Source of the DNA: Streptomyces xanthophaeus
Lineage (GTDB): Bacteria > Actinomycetota > Actinomycetes > Streptomycetales > Streptomycetaceae
DNA length: 64,000 nucleotides
Assembly (NCBI RefSeq): GCF_030440515.1
Contig: NZ_CP076543.1
Location: 6,666,001-6,730,000, forward strand
Direction: 5' to 3'
Numbering within the stretch: the first letter of the stretch is position 1; every line of letters begins with the position of its first letter. Shown here in pieces: positions 42,228 to 55,773 of the stretch. Both the position numbers and the translations under genes were made by a program. The notes beneath the pieces are model-generated. The model saw only the letters and a program-made list of their open reading frames with translations, did no database searches and was not told the DNA's origin.

Positions 42228-42302
42228 GCCCCCGGGCCCCGCGGCCCGCGCCCCGATCCCCGTACGTCCTGCCTTACCAAGACACCACGAGAGTCCGCCG
42301 CC

Positions 42303-47081
<4,779 letters not shown>

Positions 47082-47132
47082 CGCACGAGCCCGCCCTGAT
47101 CGGCAGGACGGCCCCCTCAGGGCGTCAGTGCG
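47082..47132. terminator. Possible terminator after the SMC-like gene
   Basis: An inner 7-bp stem (47093-47099 with 47117-47123) plus an outer 5-bp pairing (47082-47086 with 47128-47132). It overlaps the stop of the convergent membrane-protein gene. Confidence 0.4.
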
Positions 47133-47583
47133 CGGAATAGCGGCCGGAGGCCGCCAGAGGGCCGTCCTCGCGGGGTATTCGGCCCGCGGCGGCCTTCCGG
47201 GCCTCCCGGGCCGCCCGGGAGGCCCGACGGGCCTCCCGGCGGCGGCTGCGTGCCGTGCTGCTCGGCTCCGACAGGACCCCGTACCGCTGGTTCCAGGTCT
47301 GCCGGGTGATCCACACGTCCAGCACGCCCCAGGTGGCGACGATCGTCCCCGCTATCGCGCCGAGCCCCATCGGAAGGGCCAGCCAGGACCCGGTCAGGGT
47401 CAGGAAGAACGTGATCGCCGCCTGCGTCAGGGTCACGGCCACGATCAGCACCGCCCGCACCGCGGAGGTCCGTACCGAATCCGGCATCCGGCGCCGCCGG
47501 GCCGGCTCCTCGACCCACAGTCCCCGCCCGGCCCCACCGGCACCCAGGCCCGCACTCGCGCCGCCGCCCTCGTCACTGCTCAT
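47125..47583 (-). CDS. Small integral membrane protein
   Basis: About 152 residues. An N-terminal Gly/Ala-rich cytoplasmic region is followed by two transmembrane helices (AVLIVAVTLTQAAITFFLTL and LPMGLGAIAGTIVATWGVLD, about residues 48-90) and a basic, Arg/Ala-rich C-terminus (RRREARRASRAAREARKAAA). No family is recognised. ATG 47583 (MSSDEGGG) is preceded by GGGGAGTGAGCGGACC; an ATG 11 codons upstream is an alternative. It converges on the SMC-like gene. Confidence 0.7.
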   Translation of the reverse strand: MSSDEGGGASAGLGAGGAGRGLWVEEPARRRRMPDSVRTSAVRAVLIVAVTLTQAAITFFLTLTGSWLALPMGLGAIAGTIVATWGVLDVWITRQTWNQRYGVLSEPSSTARSRRREARRASRAAREARKAAAGRIPREDGPLAASGRYSAH

Positions 47584-48004
47584 GGTCCGCTCACTCCCCA
47601 CCGCGCGGTCCGTCATGCCTGCTCGCCCTGCCTACTTGCCACGTCTGCCCACCACGTCCACCCCTCACCGCTGCGACGCGCCCCTCGAACAGACAGACGT
47701 CCGGCGGTGCCGAGAGATTCCCGGATCGCGGATACCCACACGGGCCGGAATGATCGCGGAACGAACAATTCCAGCCATCCATCGGGTTGCGGGAACCGAC
47801 GCCCCACCGAGTGTCATCTGCCACATATCGGGCCGCAGTTGACCGGAAGTGTCGGACAACTGGTGATCTTCCTCCCGGTGTCAGGCCGAAAACGTCCGGA
47901 CACGCCTTCGAAGCTGCCCCGCAGCAGTAGTAGGCTCACGCCGTTTAAATGACGGAACACCGACCCCCGGCAACGGGGTTGACCTGGGGGAGGCTGGGGA
48001 GGCC
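47584..48004. other. Intergenic region upstream of the conservon
   Basis: About 420 bp between the divergent membrane-protein gene and cvnA. No gene recognised. A weak promoter-like pair TTCGAA (about 47908) and TAGGCT (about 47932) precedes an untranslated stretch; cvnA ribosome binding site GGGGAGG is just before ATG 48005. Confidence 0.45.
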
Positions 48005-50836
48005 ATGCGCTTTCGCGGGAAGTCCATCCGCCGGAAGATCGTGGCGTTGCTCCTTGTGCCGCTCGTCTCCCTGACCGCCCTCTGGGGCTTCGCGACAGTC
48101 ATCACCGGCCGTGAGGCCCTCCAACTCTTCGACGTGGCCTACATCATCGACAAGGTCGGCTACCCCATCGAGGACGTCGCCCGCGTCATCCAGAAGGAAC
48201 GGCGCCAGACCCTGGTCGTCCTCGGCGACCCCCGGGCCGCCACCGCCACGGCCGAACTCACCAAGCGCCGCGCCGAAACCGACCAGGCCGTCGAGCAGAT
48301 CAGCGTCAGCGCCCGCGACCCCAAGGTCATCGACGAGCTGAGCCCGCAGAGCGCCCAGCGCCTGCACTCGATCGTCGCCGCCTTCCAGGGCATCGGCACC
48401 ATGCGCCGCTCCGTCGACCAGAACGCCCTGGACCCCACGCAGGCCCTGGACCTCTACAACCGGCTGGTCGACCCCTGCTACGACTTCCTCATGAACCTCC
48501 ACGGCCTGGACAACGTGGAGGTGGACAAGGAAGGCCGCGCCCTCGTCGGCATCAGCCGCGCCCGCGAACTGCTCTCCCGCGAGGACGCCGTCATCGCCTC
48601 GGCCCTCGCCGCGCGCAACGTCACCGCTCCCGACGTTCGCCGCGTCTCCGACTTCGCCGCCAACCGCGGCCTGCTCTACGAGTTCAACCTCGTGACCCTC
48701 CCCGCCGACGACCGGGAGCGCTTCGAGAAGTACTGGAAGGACCCCGCGACCCAGCCCCTGCGCGACGCCGAGGAACGCTTCATAGCCGGCGGCGCCGTCA
48801 ACAAGCCGCGCAGCGTCACCGCCGCCCAGTGGGACGAGGCCTCCACCAAGGTCCTCGACGACCTGGCCGCCATGAACACCGACGCAGGCAACCGCTACCA
48901 GGAACGCATCGAGCCCGTCGCCATGGACGTCATGGTCCAGGCCGCCGCCGCCGGCATCCTCGGCTTCCTCGCCCTGATCGTGTCCCTGGTGCTGTCCGTA
49001 CGCATCGGCCGCGACCTCGTCCGCGACCTGTCCCGGCTGCGCAAGGAGGCCCACGAGGCCTCCGGCGTGCGGCTGCCCAGCGTGATGCGCCGCCTCGCCG
49101 CCGGCGAGCACGTGGACGTGGAGACCGAGGCACCCCACCTCGAATACGAGAAGGACGAGGTCGGCCAGGTCGGCCAGGCCCTCAACACCCTCCAGCGCGC
49201 CGCCGTCGAGGCCGCCGTCAAGCAGGCCGACCTGCGCCGCGGCGTCTCCGAGGTGTTCGTCAACCTGGCCCGCCGCAACCAGGTGCTGCTGCACCGCCAG
49301 CTGACCCTCCTCGACACCATGGAACGCCGTACCGAGGACACCGAGGAACTGGCCGACCTCTTCCGCCTCGACCACATGACCACCCGCATGCGCCGGCACG
49401 CCGAGGGCCTCGTGATCCTCTCCGGCGCCGCGCCCTCGCGCCAGTGGCGCAAGCCCGTCCAGCTGATGGACGTCGTACGCGCCGCCGTCGCCGAGGTCGA
49501 GGACTACGAGCGCATCGAGGTACGCCGGCTCACCCGCCTGGGCATCGTCGGCCCCGCCGTCGCCGACATCACCCACCTCATCGCCGAACTCCTGGAGAAC
49601 GCCACCGTGTTCTCGCCGCCGCACACCGCGGTCCAGGTGCACGGCGAGCGCGTCGCCAACGGCTTCACCCTGGAGATCCACGACCGCGGCCTCGGCATGA
49701 CCCCCGAAGCGCTGCTCGACGCGAACCTCCGGCTCGCCGAGACCCCCGAGTTCGAACTCTCCGACACCGACCGCCTCGGCCTGTTCGTCGTCAGCCGCCT
49801 CGCACAGCGCCACAGCGTCAAGGTCGTCCTCCAGCCCAGCCCGTACGGAGGCACCACCGCGGTGCTCTTCCTGCCCGCGGCCCTGCTGACCGAGGCTCCC
49901 GAGACCAACGGCGCGGGCGCACGGTTCGACGGCGCCCGCGCCGCCGCCAAGCCCCTCCGGTCCGACAAGGCCGGCCACCTCGGCCGCGCAGGGTCCGAGC
50001 GGCCCACACCCGCCGCCATGGAGCGCGCGTCCGCCGGCCGCCAGCTGCCCGCCGCCGAACTGCGCGGACCGGTCGAGCTGGAGGCCCCGCTCCCGGCCGG
50101 CGGCCTGGACCGGCTGGACGGCCTCGACGACCCCGCCGCGCTCGACGACGCCCCCACGGCGATCACGAGCCGCATCGGCGCCCACGGCCGCCCGGTCATG
50201 GCGACGCTCGACGACGAGACCCCGCCGAACGGCATCCCGCGCAGCGCCCTCCTGGGCCTGCGCCCGGCGGACCGGCCGCACACCGACCGGCACGCGGACC
50301 GCGGAGGCTCCCGCAAGGGCGACCGCGACCGCGAGGCGCTCGCGCCCACCGGCCCGGTCCGGCTGGACACCCAGCGCGTGGAGACCCCGCATCCGGACGG
50401 CTCCCGCTCCCAGGGCGCCGTACCGCTGCCGCGGCGCCGCCCGACCCCGACTCTGGTCGCCGAGCACGGCCGCCGGGTGGAGCCCCGCCCGGTGTCCGTG
50501 GTCCCGCAGCCCTCCCCGGCCTCCACGGCCGGATCCGATCCCGGATCCGATGCGGGGGCCGCCGCACCCGGCCCCGGCATCGGCGGGCTGCCCCGCCGGG
50601 TCCGCCAGGCCAGCCTGGCGCCCCAGCTCAAGAAGTCCCCGTCCGCCGCCCTCGCCGAAGCCGCCCCCGACCAGGCGGCCGACCGCGACGCGGATGACGT
50701 ACGTACGCGCATGTCCGCACTCCAGCGTGGCTGGACTGCGGGCCGCAACCAGCACGCACAGCAGAAGTCCGAGACCGGGGCAGGCACATCCGCCGCCGAC
50801 GGTCCCGCGAACGAGAACGAAGGGGACGGTCGATGA
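48005..50836 (+). CDS. cvnA: Conservon sensor kinase-like protein CvnA
   Basis: A 943-residue sensor with TM1 (about 12-35), a large extracytoplasmic helical nitrate/nitrite-sensor-like domain (about 40-305), TM2 (about 308-332), a HAMP-like stretch and a histidine-kinase-type ATPase domain (N-box HLIAELLENATVFSPP near residue 525; DRGLGMTPEALLDANLRLAE near 560). No classical phosphoacceptor H-box is clear. A Pro/Arg-rich disordered tail occupies residues about 640-943. It heads the cvnABCD operon and signals through a G-protein-like CvnD; the ligand is unknown. Confidence 0.9.
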   Translation: MRFRGKSIRRKIVALLLVPLVSLTALWGFATVITGREALQLFDVAYIIDKVGYPIEDVARVIQKERRQTLVVLGDPRAATATAELTKRRAETDQAVEQISVSARDPKVIDELSPQSAQRLHSIVAAFQGIGTMRRSVDQNALDPTQALDLYNRLVDPCYDFLMNLHGLDNVEVDKEGRALVGISRARELLSREDAVIASALAARNVTAPDVRRVSDFAANRGLLYEFNLVTLPADDRERFEKYWKDPATQPLRDAEERFIAGGAVNKPRSVTAAQWDEASTKVLDDLAAMNTDAGNRYQERIEPVAMDVMVQAAAAGILGFLALIVSLVLSVRIGRDLVRDLSRLRKEAHEASGVRLPSVMRRLAAGEHVDVETEAPHLEYEKDEVGQVGQALNTLQRAAVEAAVKQADLRRGVSEVFVNLARRNQVLLHRQLTLLDTMERRTEDTEELADLFRLDHMTTRMRRHAEGLVILSGAAPSRQWRKPVQLMDVVRAAVAEVEDYERIEVRRLTRLGIVGPAVADITHLIAELLENATVFSPPHTAVQVHGERVANGFTLEIHDRGLGMTPEALLDANLRLAETPEFELSDTDRLGLFVVSRLAQRHSVKVVLQPSPYGGTTAVLFLPAALLTEAPETNGAGARFDGARAAAKPLRSDKAGHLGRAGSERPTPAAMERASAGRQLPAAELRGPVELEAPLPAGGLDRLDGLDDPAALDDAPTAITSRIGAHGRPVMATLDDETPPNGIPRSALLGLRPADRPHTDRHADRGGSRKGDRDREALAPTGPVRLDTQRVETPHPDGSRSQGAVPLPRRRPTPTLVAEHGRRVEPRPVSVVPQPSPASTAGSDPGSDAGAAAPGPGIGGLPRRVRQASLAPQLKKSPSAALAEAAPDQAADRDADDVRTRMSALQRGWTAGRNQHAQQKSETGAGTSAADGPANENEGDGR

Positions 50837-51270
50837 CCGCACCGCAGACCGGCAACGACACCAGGGGCCGCGGCTCCGGCCCGCTCAACTGGCTCCTCGA
50901 CGAGCTCGTCGACCGGGTCGGCTCCATCCGCAAGGCGGTGGTCCTCTCCGGCGACGGCCTGCCCACCGGCAGCTCCAAGGACCTGACCCGCGAGGACAGC
51001 GAGCACCTGGCGGCGGTCGCCTCCGGTTTCCACAGCCTGGCCAAGGGCGTCGGCCGCCACTTCGACTCCGGCCGGGTCCGCCAGACCGTGGTCGAGCTGG
51101 ACGAGGCCTTCCTCTTCGTCATGGCCGCGGGCGACGGCAGCTGCCTGGCCGTCCTGGCCGACGCCGACTCCGACGTCGGCCAGGTGGCGTACGAGATGAC
51201 GCTCATGGTCAAGCGCGTCGGCGACCACCTGGCGACCGCCCCGCGCACCGGGCTGCCAGCCGGAGGGTGA
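50833..51270 (+). CDS. cvnB: Roadblock/LC7-domain protein CvnB
   Basis: A 145-residue roadblock/LC7 protein (about residues 16-125: NWLLDELVDRVGSIRKAVVL, EDSEHLAAVASGFHSLAKGV). In conservons CvnB probably acts with CvnD as a GTPase regulator or nucleotide-exchange partner. ATG 50833 overlaps the cvnA stop (ATGA). Very short spacing to cvnC (10 bp). Confidence 0.94.
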   Translation: MTAPQTGNDTRGRGSGPLNWLLDELVDRVGSIRKAVVLSGDGLPTGSSKDLTREDSEHLAAVASGFHSLAKGVGRHFDSGRVRQTVVELDEAFLFVMAAGDGSCLAVLADADSDVGQVAYEMTLMVKRVGDHLATAPRTGLPAGG

Positions 51271-51280
51271 GTCGTAAGGC

Positions 51281-51748
51281 ATGAGCGATTCAGGCCAGGA
51301 CCACCCCACCGGAATTCCGGCCGGCTTCACCGTCGACCCGTCCTACTCCGACCCCGACCACCTGGACCCCGACCACGCGCACTGGTTCGACGCCGACGCG
51401 GGGCCCGTCGTCCGCCCGTACGCCATGACCCGCGGCCGGACCAGCCACGCGGGCCAGCACCGACTCGACCTGATCGCACTCGTCGTCGCCGAACCGGCGG
51501 CCGACGATCCGGTCTGGGACATGACCCTCTCTCCGGAACACGCCCACATCCTCGGGCTGTGCCGGGGCCGACCGCAGTCGGTCGCCGAACTCGCGGCCGA
51601 TCTCGACCTCGCCGTCGGGGTCGTCCGCGTCCTGATCGGGGACCTGGTCGACGAGGAACTGGTCCACGTGACCAGGCCGGTACCACCGGCAGAACTGCCC
51701 GATGAATCCATTCTGCGTGAGGTGATCGATGGCCTTCGGGCGCTTTAG
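51281..51748 (+). CDS. cvnC: DUF742-family conservon protein CvnC
   Basis: A 155-residue DUF742 protein. After an acidic N-terminus comes the family core RPYAMTRGRTSHAGQHRLDL, followed by a winged-helix-like segment (LSPEHAHILGLCRGRPQSVA, LAADLDLAVGVVRVLIGDLV). Biochemical role unknown; it is thought to connect CvnA or B with CvnD. It overlaps cvnD by 20 bp. Confidence 0.93.
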   Translation: MSDSGQDHPTGIPAGFTVDPSYSDPDHLDPDHAHWFDADAGPVVRPYAMTRGRTSHAGQHRLDLIALVVAEPAADDPVWDMTLSPEHAHILGLCRGRPQSVAELAADLDLAVGVVRVLIGDLVDEELVHVTRPVPPAELPDESILREVIDGLRAL

Positions 51749-52355
51749 CCGCACCGGTGCCATGCACGCGGTGTCGCCGGTCGAGCCGCTGACCTTGAAG
51801 ATCCTGGTCGCGGGCGGCTTCGGGGTGGGCAAGACCACCCTGGTCAGCGCGGTGAGCGAAATCAGACCGCTGCGCACCGAGGAACGGCTCTCCGAGCCGG
51901 GCGTCGGTGTCGACGACACCGGGGGAGTGGAGGGCAAGAGCACCACCACCGTGGCCATGGACTTCGGGCGCATCACGCTCCGCGAGGACCTGGTGCTGTA
52001 CCTGTTCGGCACGCCCGGGCAGGACCGCTTCTGGTTCCTGTGGGACGAGCTCGCACAGGGTTCGCTCGGCGCCGTCGTCCTCGCGGACACCCGCCGCCTC
52101 GCCGACTGCTTCGCCGCCATCGACTACTTCGAGCGGCGCGCGATCCCGTTCGTCGTCGCGGTCAACTGCTTCGACGGAGCCGACCGGCACCCCGTGGTGA
52201 CCGTACGGACGGCACTGGACCTCGACCCCGGGGTGCCGGTGCTGCTGTGCGACGCACGGGACCGGGAATCCGTGAAGGACGTGCTGGTGGGGGTCGTGGA
52301 ACACGCGATGTCCCTGGCCCGTGAGCGGCGCCGGAGCCTCTCGGCAGGAGCCTGA
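51729..52355 (+). CDS. cvnD: Conservon GTP-binding protein CvnD
   Basis: A 208-residue small GTPase-like protein with P-loop AGGFGVGKTTLVSAVSE near residue 29, switch region containing STTTVAMDFGRITL, the G3 motif LFGTPGQDRFW and the guanine-specificity segment VAVNCFDGADRH (NCFD in place of NKxD). It is the effector G-protein-like component of the conservon. It ends a transcript that has a strong terminator just downstream. Confidence 0.94.
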   Translation: MAFGRFSRTGAMHAVSPVEPLTLKILVAGGFGVGKTTLVSAVSEIRPLRTEERLSEPGVGVDDTGGVEGKSTTTVAMDFGRITLREDLVLYLFGTPGQDRFWFLWDELAQGSLGAVVLADTRRLADCFAAIDYFERRAIPFVVAVNCFDGADRHPVVTVRTALDLDPGVPVLLCDARDRESVKDVLVGVVEHAMSLARERRRSLSAGA

Positions 52356-52362
52356 CCCGGAG

Positions 52363-52398
52363 GCGGCCCGTACCCCCGCCGACTGGGGTACGGGCCGC
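52363..52398. terminator. Strong bidirectional terminator after cvnD
   Basis: Perfect 14-bp stem (52363-52376 with 52385-52398) and 8-nt loop, between cvnD and the convergent thiolase gene. Confidence 0.85.
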
Positions 52399-52500
52399 AG
52401 CTCTCACGGGGGGACCGGGGCCCCGGTCGCGGCGCGGGACTGTGGAGCGAGTGTGAACCTGCCGCCGGGGGCCGTCAAGCGTTCGGACAACACCGGCGGT

Positions 52501-53706
52501 TCAGCGCACCGCAACGACGGCCGACCCGTGCCCGAACAGCCCCTGGTTCGCGGTGATCCCGGCCCGCGCGCCGGGCACCTGCCGCTCCCCGGCCGTACCG
52601 CGCAACTGCCAGGTCAGTTCACACACCTGCGCGATCGCCTGCGCCGGCACCGCCTCCCCGAAGGAGGCCAGCCCGCCACTGGTGTTGACCGGGATCCGGC
52701 CACCCAGCGCCGTCGCCCCCTCCCGTACGAGCTTCGCCCCCTCACCCTCCCCGCACAGCCCGATGTCCTCGTACCACTCCAGCTCCAGGGCGGTGGACAG
52801 GTCGTACACCTCGGCGAGCGAGAGGTCGTCCGGACCGAGCCCCGCCTCCTCGTAGGCGGCGCGCGCGATCGACGACCTGAAGGACCCGGCCACCGCCGGG
52901 GACGGGGACGGGGCCGACGCCGGCGCCGAGTCGGTGGCGATGTCCGGCAGGTCCAGCACCGTCCGCGGATAGGTGGGCGTCACCGTCGAGACGGCCCGGA
53001 TCCGCACCGGATCGGCCACCCCGTGCGACCGGGCGAAGTCCATGCTGGTGAGCACCAGGGCCGCGCCCCCGTCGGAGGTGGCGCAGATGTCGAGCAGCCG
53101 GAGCGGATCGGCGACCACCGCCGAGGCGGCGACCTCCTCCGCGGTGACCCGCTTGCGGTAGCGGGCGTACGGATTGAGCAGACCGGCCGCCGCGTTCTTC
53201 ACCTTGACCTGGGCGAAGTCCTCCGGGGTGTCCCCGTGGAGGGCCATCCGGCGCCGGGCGTAGAGCGCGAAATAGGCCGGGTTGGTGGCGCCGAGCACGC
53301 GGAACCGCAGCCAGTCCGGATCGTCGGGCCGGTCGCCGCCCGCCGGGGCGAAGAACCCCTTGGGCGCGGCGTCCGCGCCGACCACGAGCACCACGTCGGC
53401 CAGGCCGGCCAGGATCTGCGCGCGGGCGGCTCCGATGGCCTGGGCGCCGGACGCGCAGGCGGCGTACACGCTGGTGACCCGCGCGCCCTGCCAGCCGAGC
53501 GCCCGGGCGAAGGTGGCGCCCGCCACGTAGCCCGGGTAGCCGGAACGCACGGTGTCGGCGCCGACGATCGACTGCACCTGCGTCCAGTCCAGTCCGGCGT
53601 CGGCCAGCGCCGCCCGCGCGGCGGAGCGCCCGTATTCGACGAAACTGCGGCCCCATTTGCCCCAGGGGTGCATGCCGGCCCCGAGGACGGCGATGTCGGC
53701 GCTCAC
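52501..53706 (-). CDS. Thiolase-like acetyl-CoA acetyltransferase / lipid-transfer protein
   Basis: A 401-residue thiolase-fold protein. The active-site cysteine lies in VYAACASGAQAIGAARAQIL near residue 89; the C-terminal residues NTSGGLASFGEAVPA and GHGSAVVAVR take the positions of thiolase motifs. It belongs to the SCPx-type thiolases that degrade sterol or fatty acyl side chains and often work with a DUF35 partner, here encoded immediately upstream with a GTGA overlap. Substrate not identified. GTG 53706 is fixed by that overlap. Confidence 0.88.
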   Translation of the reverse strand: MSADIAVLGAGMHPWGKWGRSFVEYGRSAARAALADAGLDWTQVQSIVGADTVRSGYPGYVAGATFARALGWQGARVTSVYAACASGAQAIGAARAQILAGLADVVLVVGADAAPKGFFAPAGGDRPDDPDWLRFRVLGATNPAYFALYARRRMALHGDTPEDFAQVKVKNAAAGLLNPYARYRKRVTAEEVAASAVVADPLRLLDICATSDGGAALVLTSMDFARSHGVADPVRIRAVSTVTPTYPRTVLDLPDIATDSAPASAPSPSPAVAGSFRSSIARAAYEEAGLGPDDLSLAEVYDLSTALELEWYEDIGLCGEGEGAKLVREGATALGGRIPVNTSGGLASFGEAVPAQAIAQVCELTWQLRGTAGERQVPGARAGITANQGLFGHGSAVVAVR

Positions 53707-54206
53707 TCGGCGCCCCCCACCGGCCGGAACTGCCAGGTGGTCCAGACGATCCCGTCGGTTCCGTCGGTTCCGTCGGTTCCGTCGGTCCCGGGCGTCCCGG
53801 CGTCCTCGTTCAGCACGCCCCCGACCACCTCGACCTCCATGCCGACGGCCAGATCGGCGACCCCCACCCCCGGCGCGGCCTGACCCAGCACCACCATCCC
53901 CTCGGCCTCCAGTTCCACCGCGACCAGGGTGTACGGCTCCCAGGGCGCGGCCGGGTCGGAGACGTACGGCGCGGGCGGCCGGTAGCGCCCGTCGGTGTAG
54001 GACCAGACCCGGCCGCGGGGGGAGAGGGGGACCTCGGCGAGTTCGCCGCCGCCGGGGCACCGCGGATTGCGGCAGTAGGCGTCCTCGCGGGGGAAGAACA
54101 CCGCGGTACAGGACGAGCAGCGGGTGCCGAGCAGCCGGAAGCCGCCGCCGTCCGGTGCGTCCTCGGTGAACCACCCGTTCACGACGGGTGTGCGTGTGCG
54201 TGCCAC
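53703..54206 (-). CDS. DUF35-type OB-fold/zinc-ribbon acyl-CoA-associated protein
   Basis: A 167-residue protein with a rubredoxin-like zinc ribbon (GTRCSSCTAVFFPREDAYCR, then NPRCPGGG) and an OB-fold (VWSYTDGRYRPPAPYV, PYTLVAVELEAEGMVVLGQA). DUF35 proteins escort thiolases. A repeated GTDGTDGTDGTDG segment near residue 142 is encoded by four 9-bp tandem copies (53752-53787), so length may vary between strains. It is coupled to the thiolase. Confidence 0.9.
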   Translation of the reverse strand: MARTRTPVVNGWFTEDAPDGGGFRLLGTRCSSCTAVFFPREDAYCRNPRCPGGGELAEVPLSPRGRVWSYTDGRYRPPAPYVSDPAAPWEPYTLVAVELEAEGMVVLGQAAPGVGVADLAVGMEVEVVGGVLNEDAGTPGTDGTDGTDGTDGIVWTTWQFRPVGGAE

Positions 54207-54240
54207 GATGCCCCTCCCTGGTCAGGAATCTGACGGATCG

Positions 54241-54609
54241 TCAGAAGTCTGCCACGGGTGAACGGCCCTGACACGGGTTCTCGGCAAGCCACTTCTGCGC
54301 GATCCCGGCCAGCTCCGCATCACGCCCGGCCAGCATCATCCGGATCATCTGCGCGTCCCCGCGCAGCGACCATCCGGGATGGCCGAAGGTGGCCGGATTG
54401 TTCCCCTCGATCAGGAAGTGCGCGGGCCAGGCGGTCCCGTACCCGATCAGGGGGAGGGCGGCGAGGTATCGCCTGCGGCCGCGCGCCAGTCCGTAGGCGG
54501 CCACCGCCAGGCCGGTGAGGGTGCCGGTGAGATGGATCCAGCGGGTGGCGGCGCGGGAGTGCATCGCGACGTAGTACGGCCAGAATTCCTCGTACGAGGT
54601 GAAAGTCAT
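54241..54609 (-). CDS. DUF962 (Mpo1-like) membrane protein
   Basis: A 122-residue protein with two or three hydrophobic segments: RWIHLTGTLTGLAVAAYGLA and YLAALPLIGYGTAWPAHFLI. It matches the DUF962 family whose fungal member Mpo1 is a 2-hydroxy fatty acid dioxygenase. The histidines HLTGT and HFLIEGNNPATFGHP are consistent with the iron site. ATG 54609 is the proper start; the longer open frame upstream is a shadow of the divergent NUDIX gene. Start codons of the two genes are about 105 bp apart. Confidence 0.88.
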   Translation of the reverse strand: MTFTSYEEFWPYYVAMHSRAATRWIHLTGTLTGLAVAAYGLARGRRRYLAALPLIGYGTAWPAHFLIEGNNPATFGHPGWSLRGDAQMIRMMLAGRDAELAGIAQKWLAENPCQGRSPVADF

Positions 54610-54713
54610 GCGGGCACGGTACTCACGGCCGCACACGGGCGACAGTCTCCGGCAGGCCCTGGGCGGCGCCGCAACGGCCCTCGTCCCCATGCCCCTTGGC
54701 ATACGATCGCCGG

Positions 54714-55223
54714 ATGCCGGCACAGCTGAAGGACTCGCACTGCTCCACCTGCGGAGCCCCGTACTCCACCCCTGCCTGGCCCCGCGTCTGCGCGGCCTGC
54801 GGGACGACCGCCTACCGCAATCCGCTCCCGGTGGCCGTCACCCTCCTCCCCGTCGAGGACGCGGACGGCACCGGCCTCGTGGTCATCACCCGCACCATCG
54901 AACCGGCCCTCGGCGGCGTCGCCCTCCCCGGCGGCTTCATCGACTTCGGCGAGGACTGGCGCGACGCGGTCGTCCGCGAACTCTACGAGGAGACCGGCAT
55001 CACGGCCCCGGCCTCGGAGGTCGTCCTGGCCGACGCCCTGAGCTCCCCGGCGGGCCACCTCCTCCTCTTCGGCCTCCTCCCGGTCCGCCCGGCCGCGGAC
55101 CTCCCCGCCTCGAAGCCGACGGACGAGACCACCGGCTGGCACGTCCTGCGCACCCCGTCGGAGCTGGCCTTCCCCCTGCACACCCAGGCGGCGGCGTCCT
55201 GGTTCGCGGGCAAGTACGCCTGA
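54714..55223 (+). CDS. NUDIX hydrolase with N-terminal zinc ribbon
   Basis: A 169-residue NUDIX hydrolase. N-terminal zinc ribbon: HCSTCGAPY and VCAACGTTA. NUDIX box: GGFIDFGEDWRDAVVRELYE followed by ETGI, with the expected Gly and Glu residues. Such zinc-ribbon NUDIX proteins resemble NADH pyrophosphatase (NudC), but the substrate cannot be assigned. ATG 54714 begins MPAQLKDSHCSTC; it is divergent from the DUF962 gene. A hairpin follows its stop. Confidence 0.88.
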   Translation: MPAQLKDSHCSTCGAPYSTPAWPRVCAACGTTAYRNPLPVAVTLLPVEDADGTGLVVITRTIEPALGGVALPGGFIDFGEDWRDAVVRELYEETGITAPASEVVLADALSSPAGHLLLFGLLPVRPAADLPASKPTDETTGWHVLRTPSELAFPLHTQAAASWFAGKYA

Positions 55224-55272
55224 GTCCGACCCCCTGCGCCCTGCGCCCGACGCCCTGGGCCCGACGCCCCGA

Positions 55273-55298
55273 GCCCGAGGCTGCGAGCAGCCTCGGGC
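55273..55298. terminator. Hairpin after the NUDIX gene
   Basis: An 11-bp stem (GCCCGAGGCTG with its complement) and a CGAG loop, between convergent genes. Confidence 0.75.
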
Positions 55299-55313
55299 CC
55301 TGCGGCGGCGGTG

Positions 55314-55751
55314 TCAGTGCCAGTTGCTGATCTGTACGTCGCGCGGATGCGGTGCGCCGGAGCCCGTCTCCACCAGGGACTTCAGGCTCATCAGGAAGAT
55401 CGCCCACTTGGTGCTGCAGTGGTTCATGAACTCGACCGGTTCGCGCCAGCCCGCGTGCGCGAACATCAGGATCGTCCACTCGCCGTCCTGGGTCAGCTCG
55501 AAGCTCACCGTGGTCCCGATCCACTCGGCCGGGCCGTCGACGACCTCCCACAGCACCCGTTCGTTCGGTCGCAGGTCGAGCACCTTCATGTCGAAGCCGC
55601 CGACGTCGCCGAACCGGAACTCCAGGACGCCGTCGCCGTTCCCGCTCGTGTCGGTCGTCCACCACGCGGCCAGGCCCTCGACCGTCGTGAGCGCTTCGTA
55701 CACCTTTTCCGGGGTCGCGGTGATGCCTACCCGGTGCAGGATGTCCACCAT
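55314..55751 (-). CDS. SRPBCC (AHSA1-like) family protein
   Basis: A 145-residue START/Bet v1-like lipid or small-ligand binding protein (VDILHRVGITATPEKVYEAL, GLAAWWTTDTSGNGDGVLEF). ATG 55751 is chosen because GGAGGAGAACGAG precedes it exactly; an ATG seven codons upstream is less likely. It is the third gene of an ArsR/SRPBCC operon (SRPBCC-ArsR-SRPBCC). Such AHSA1 proteins can activate Hsp90 in eukaryotes; in bacteria they are ligand-binding proteins of unknown role. Confidence 0.9.
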   Translation of the reverse strand: MVDILHRVGITATPEKVYEALTTVEGLAAWWTTDTSGNGDGVLEFRFGDVGGFDMKVLDLRPNERVLWEVVDGPAEWIGTTVSFELTQDGEWTILMFAHAGWREPVEFMNHCSTKWAIFLMSLKSLVETGSGAPHPRDVQISNWH

Positions 55752-55773
55752 CTCGTTCTCCTCCTTCTCCATG

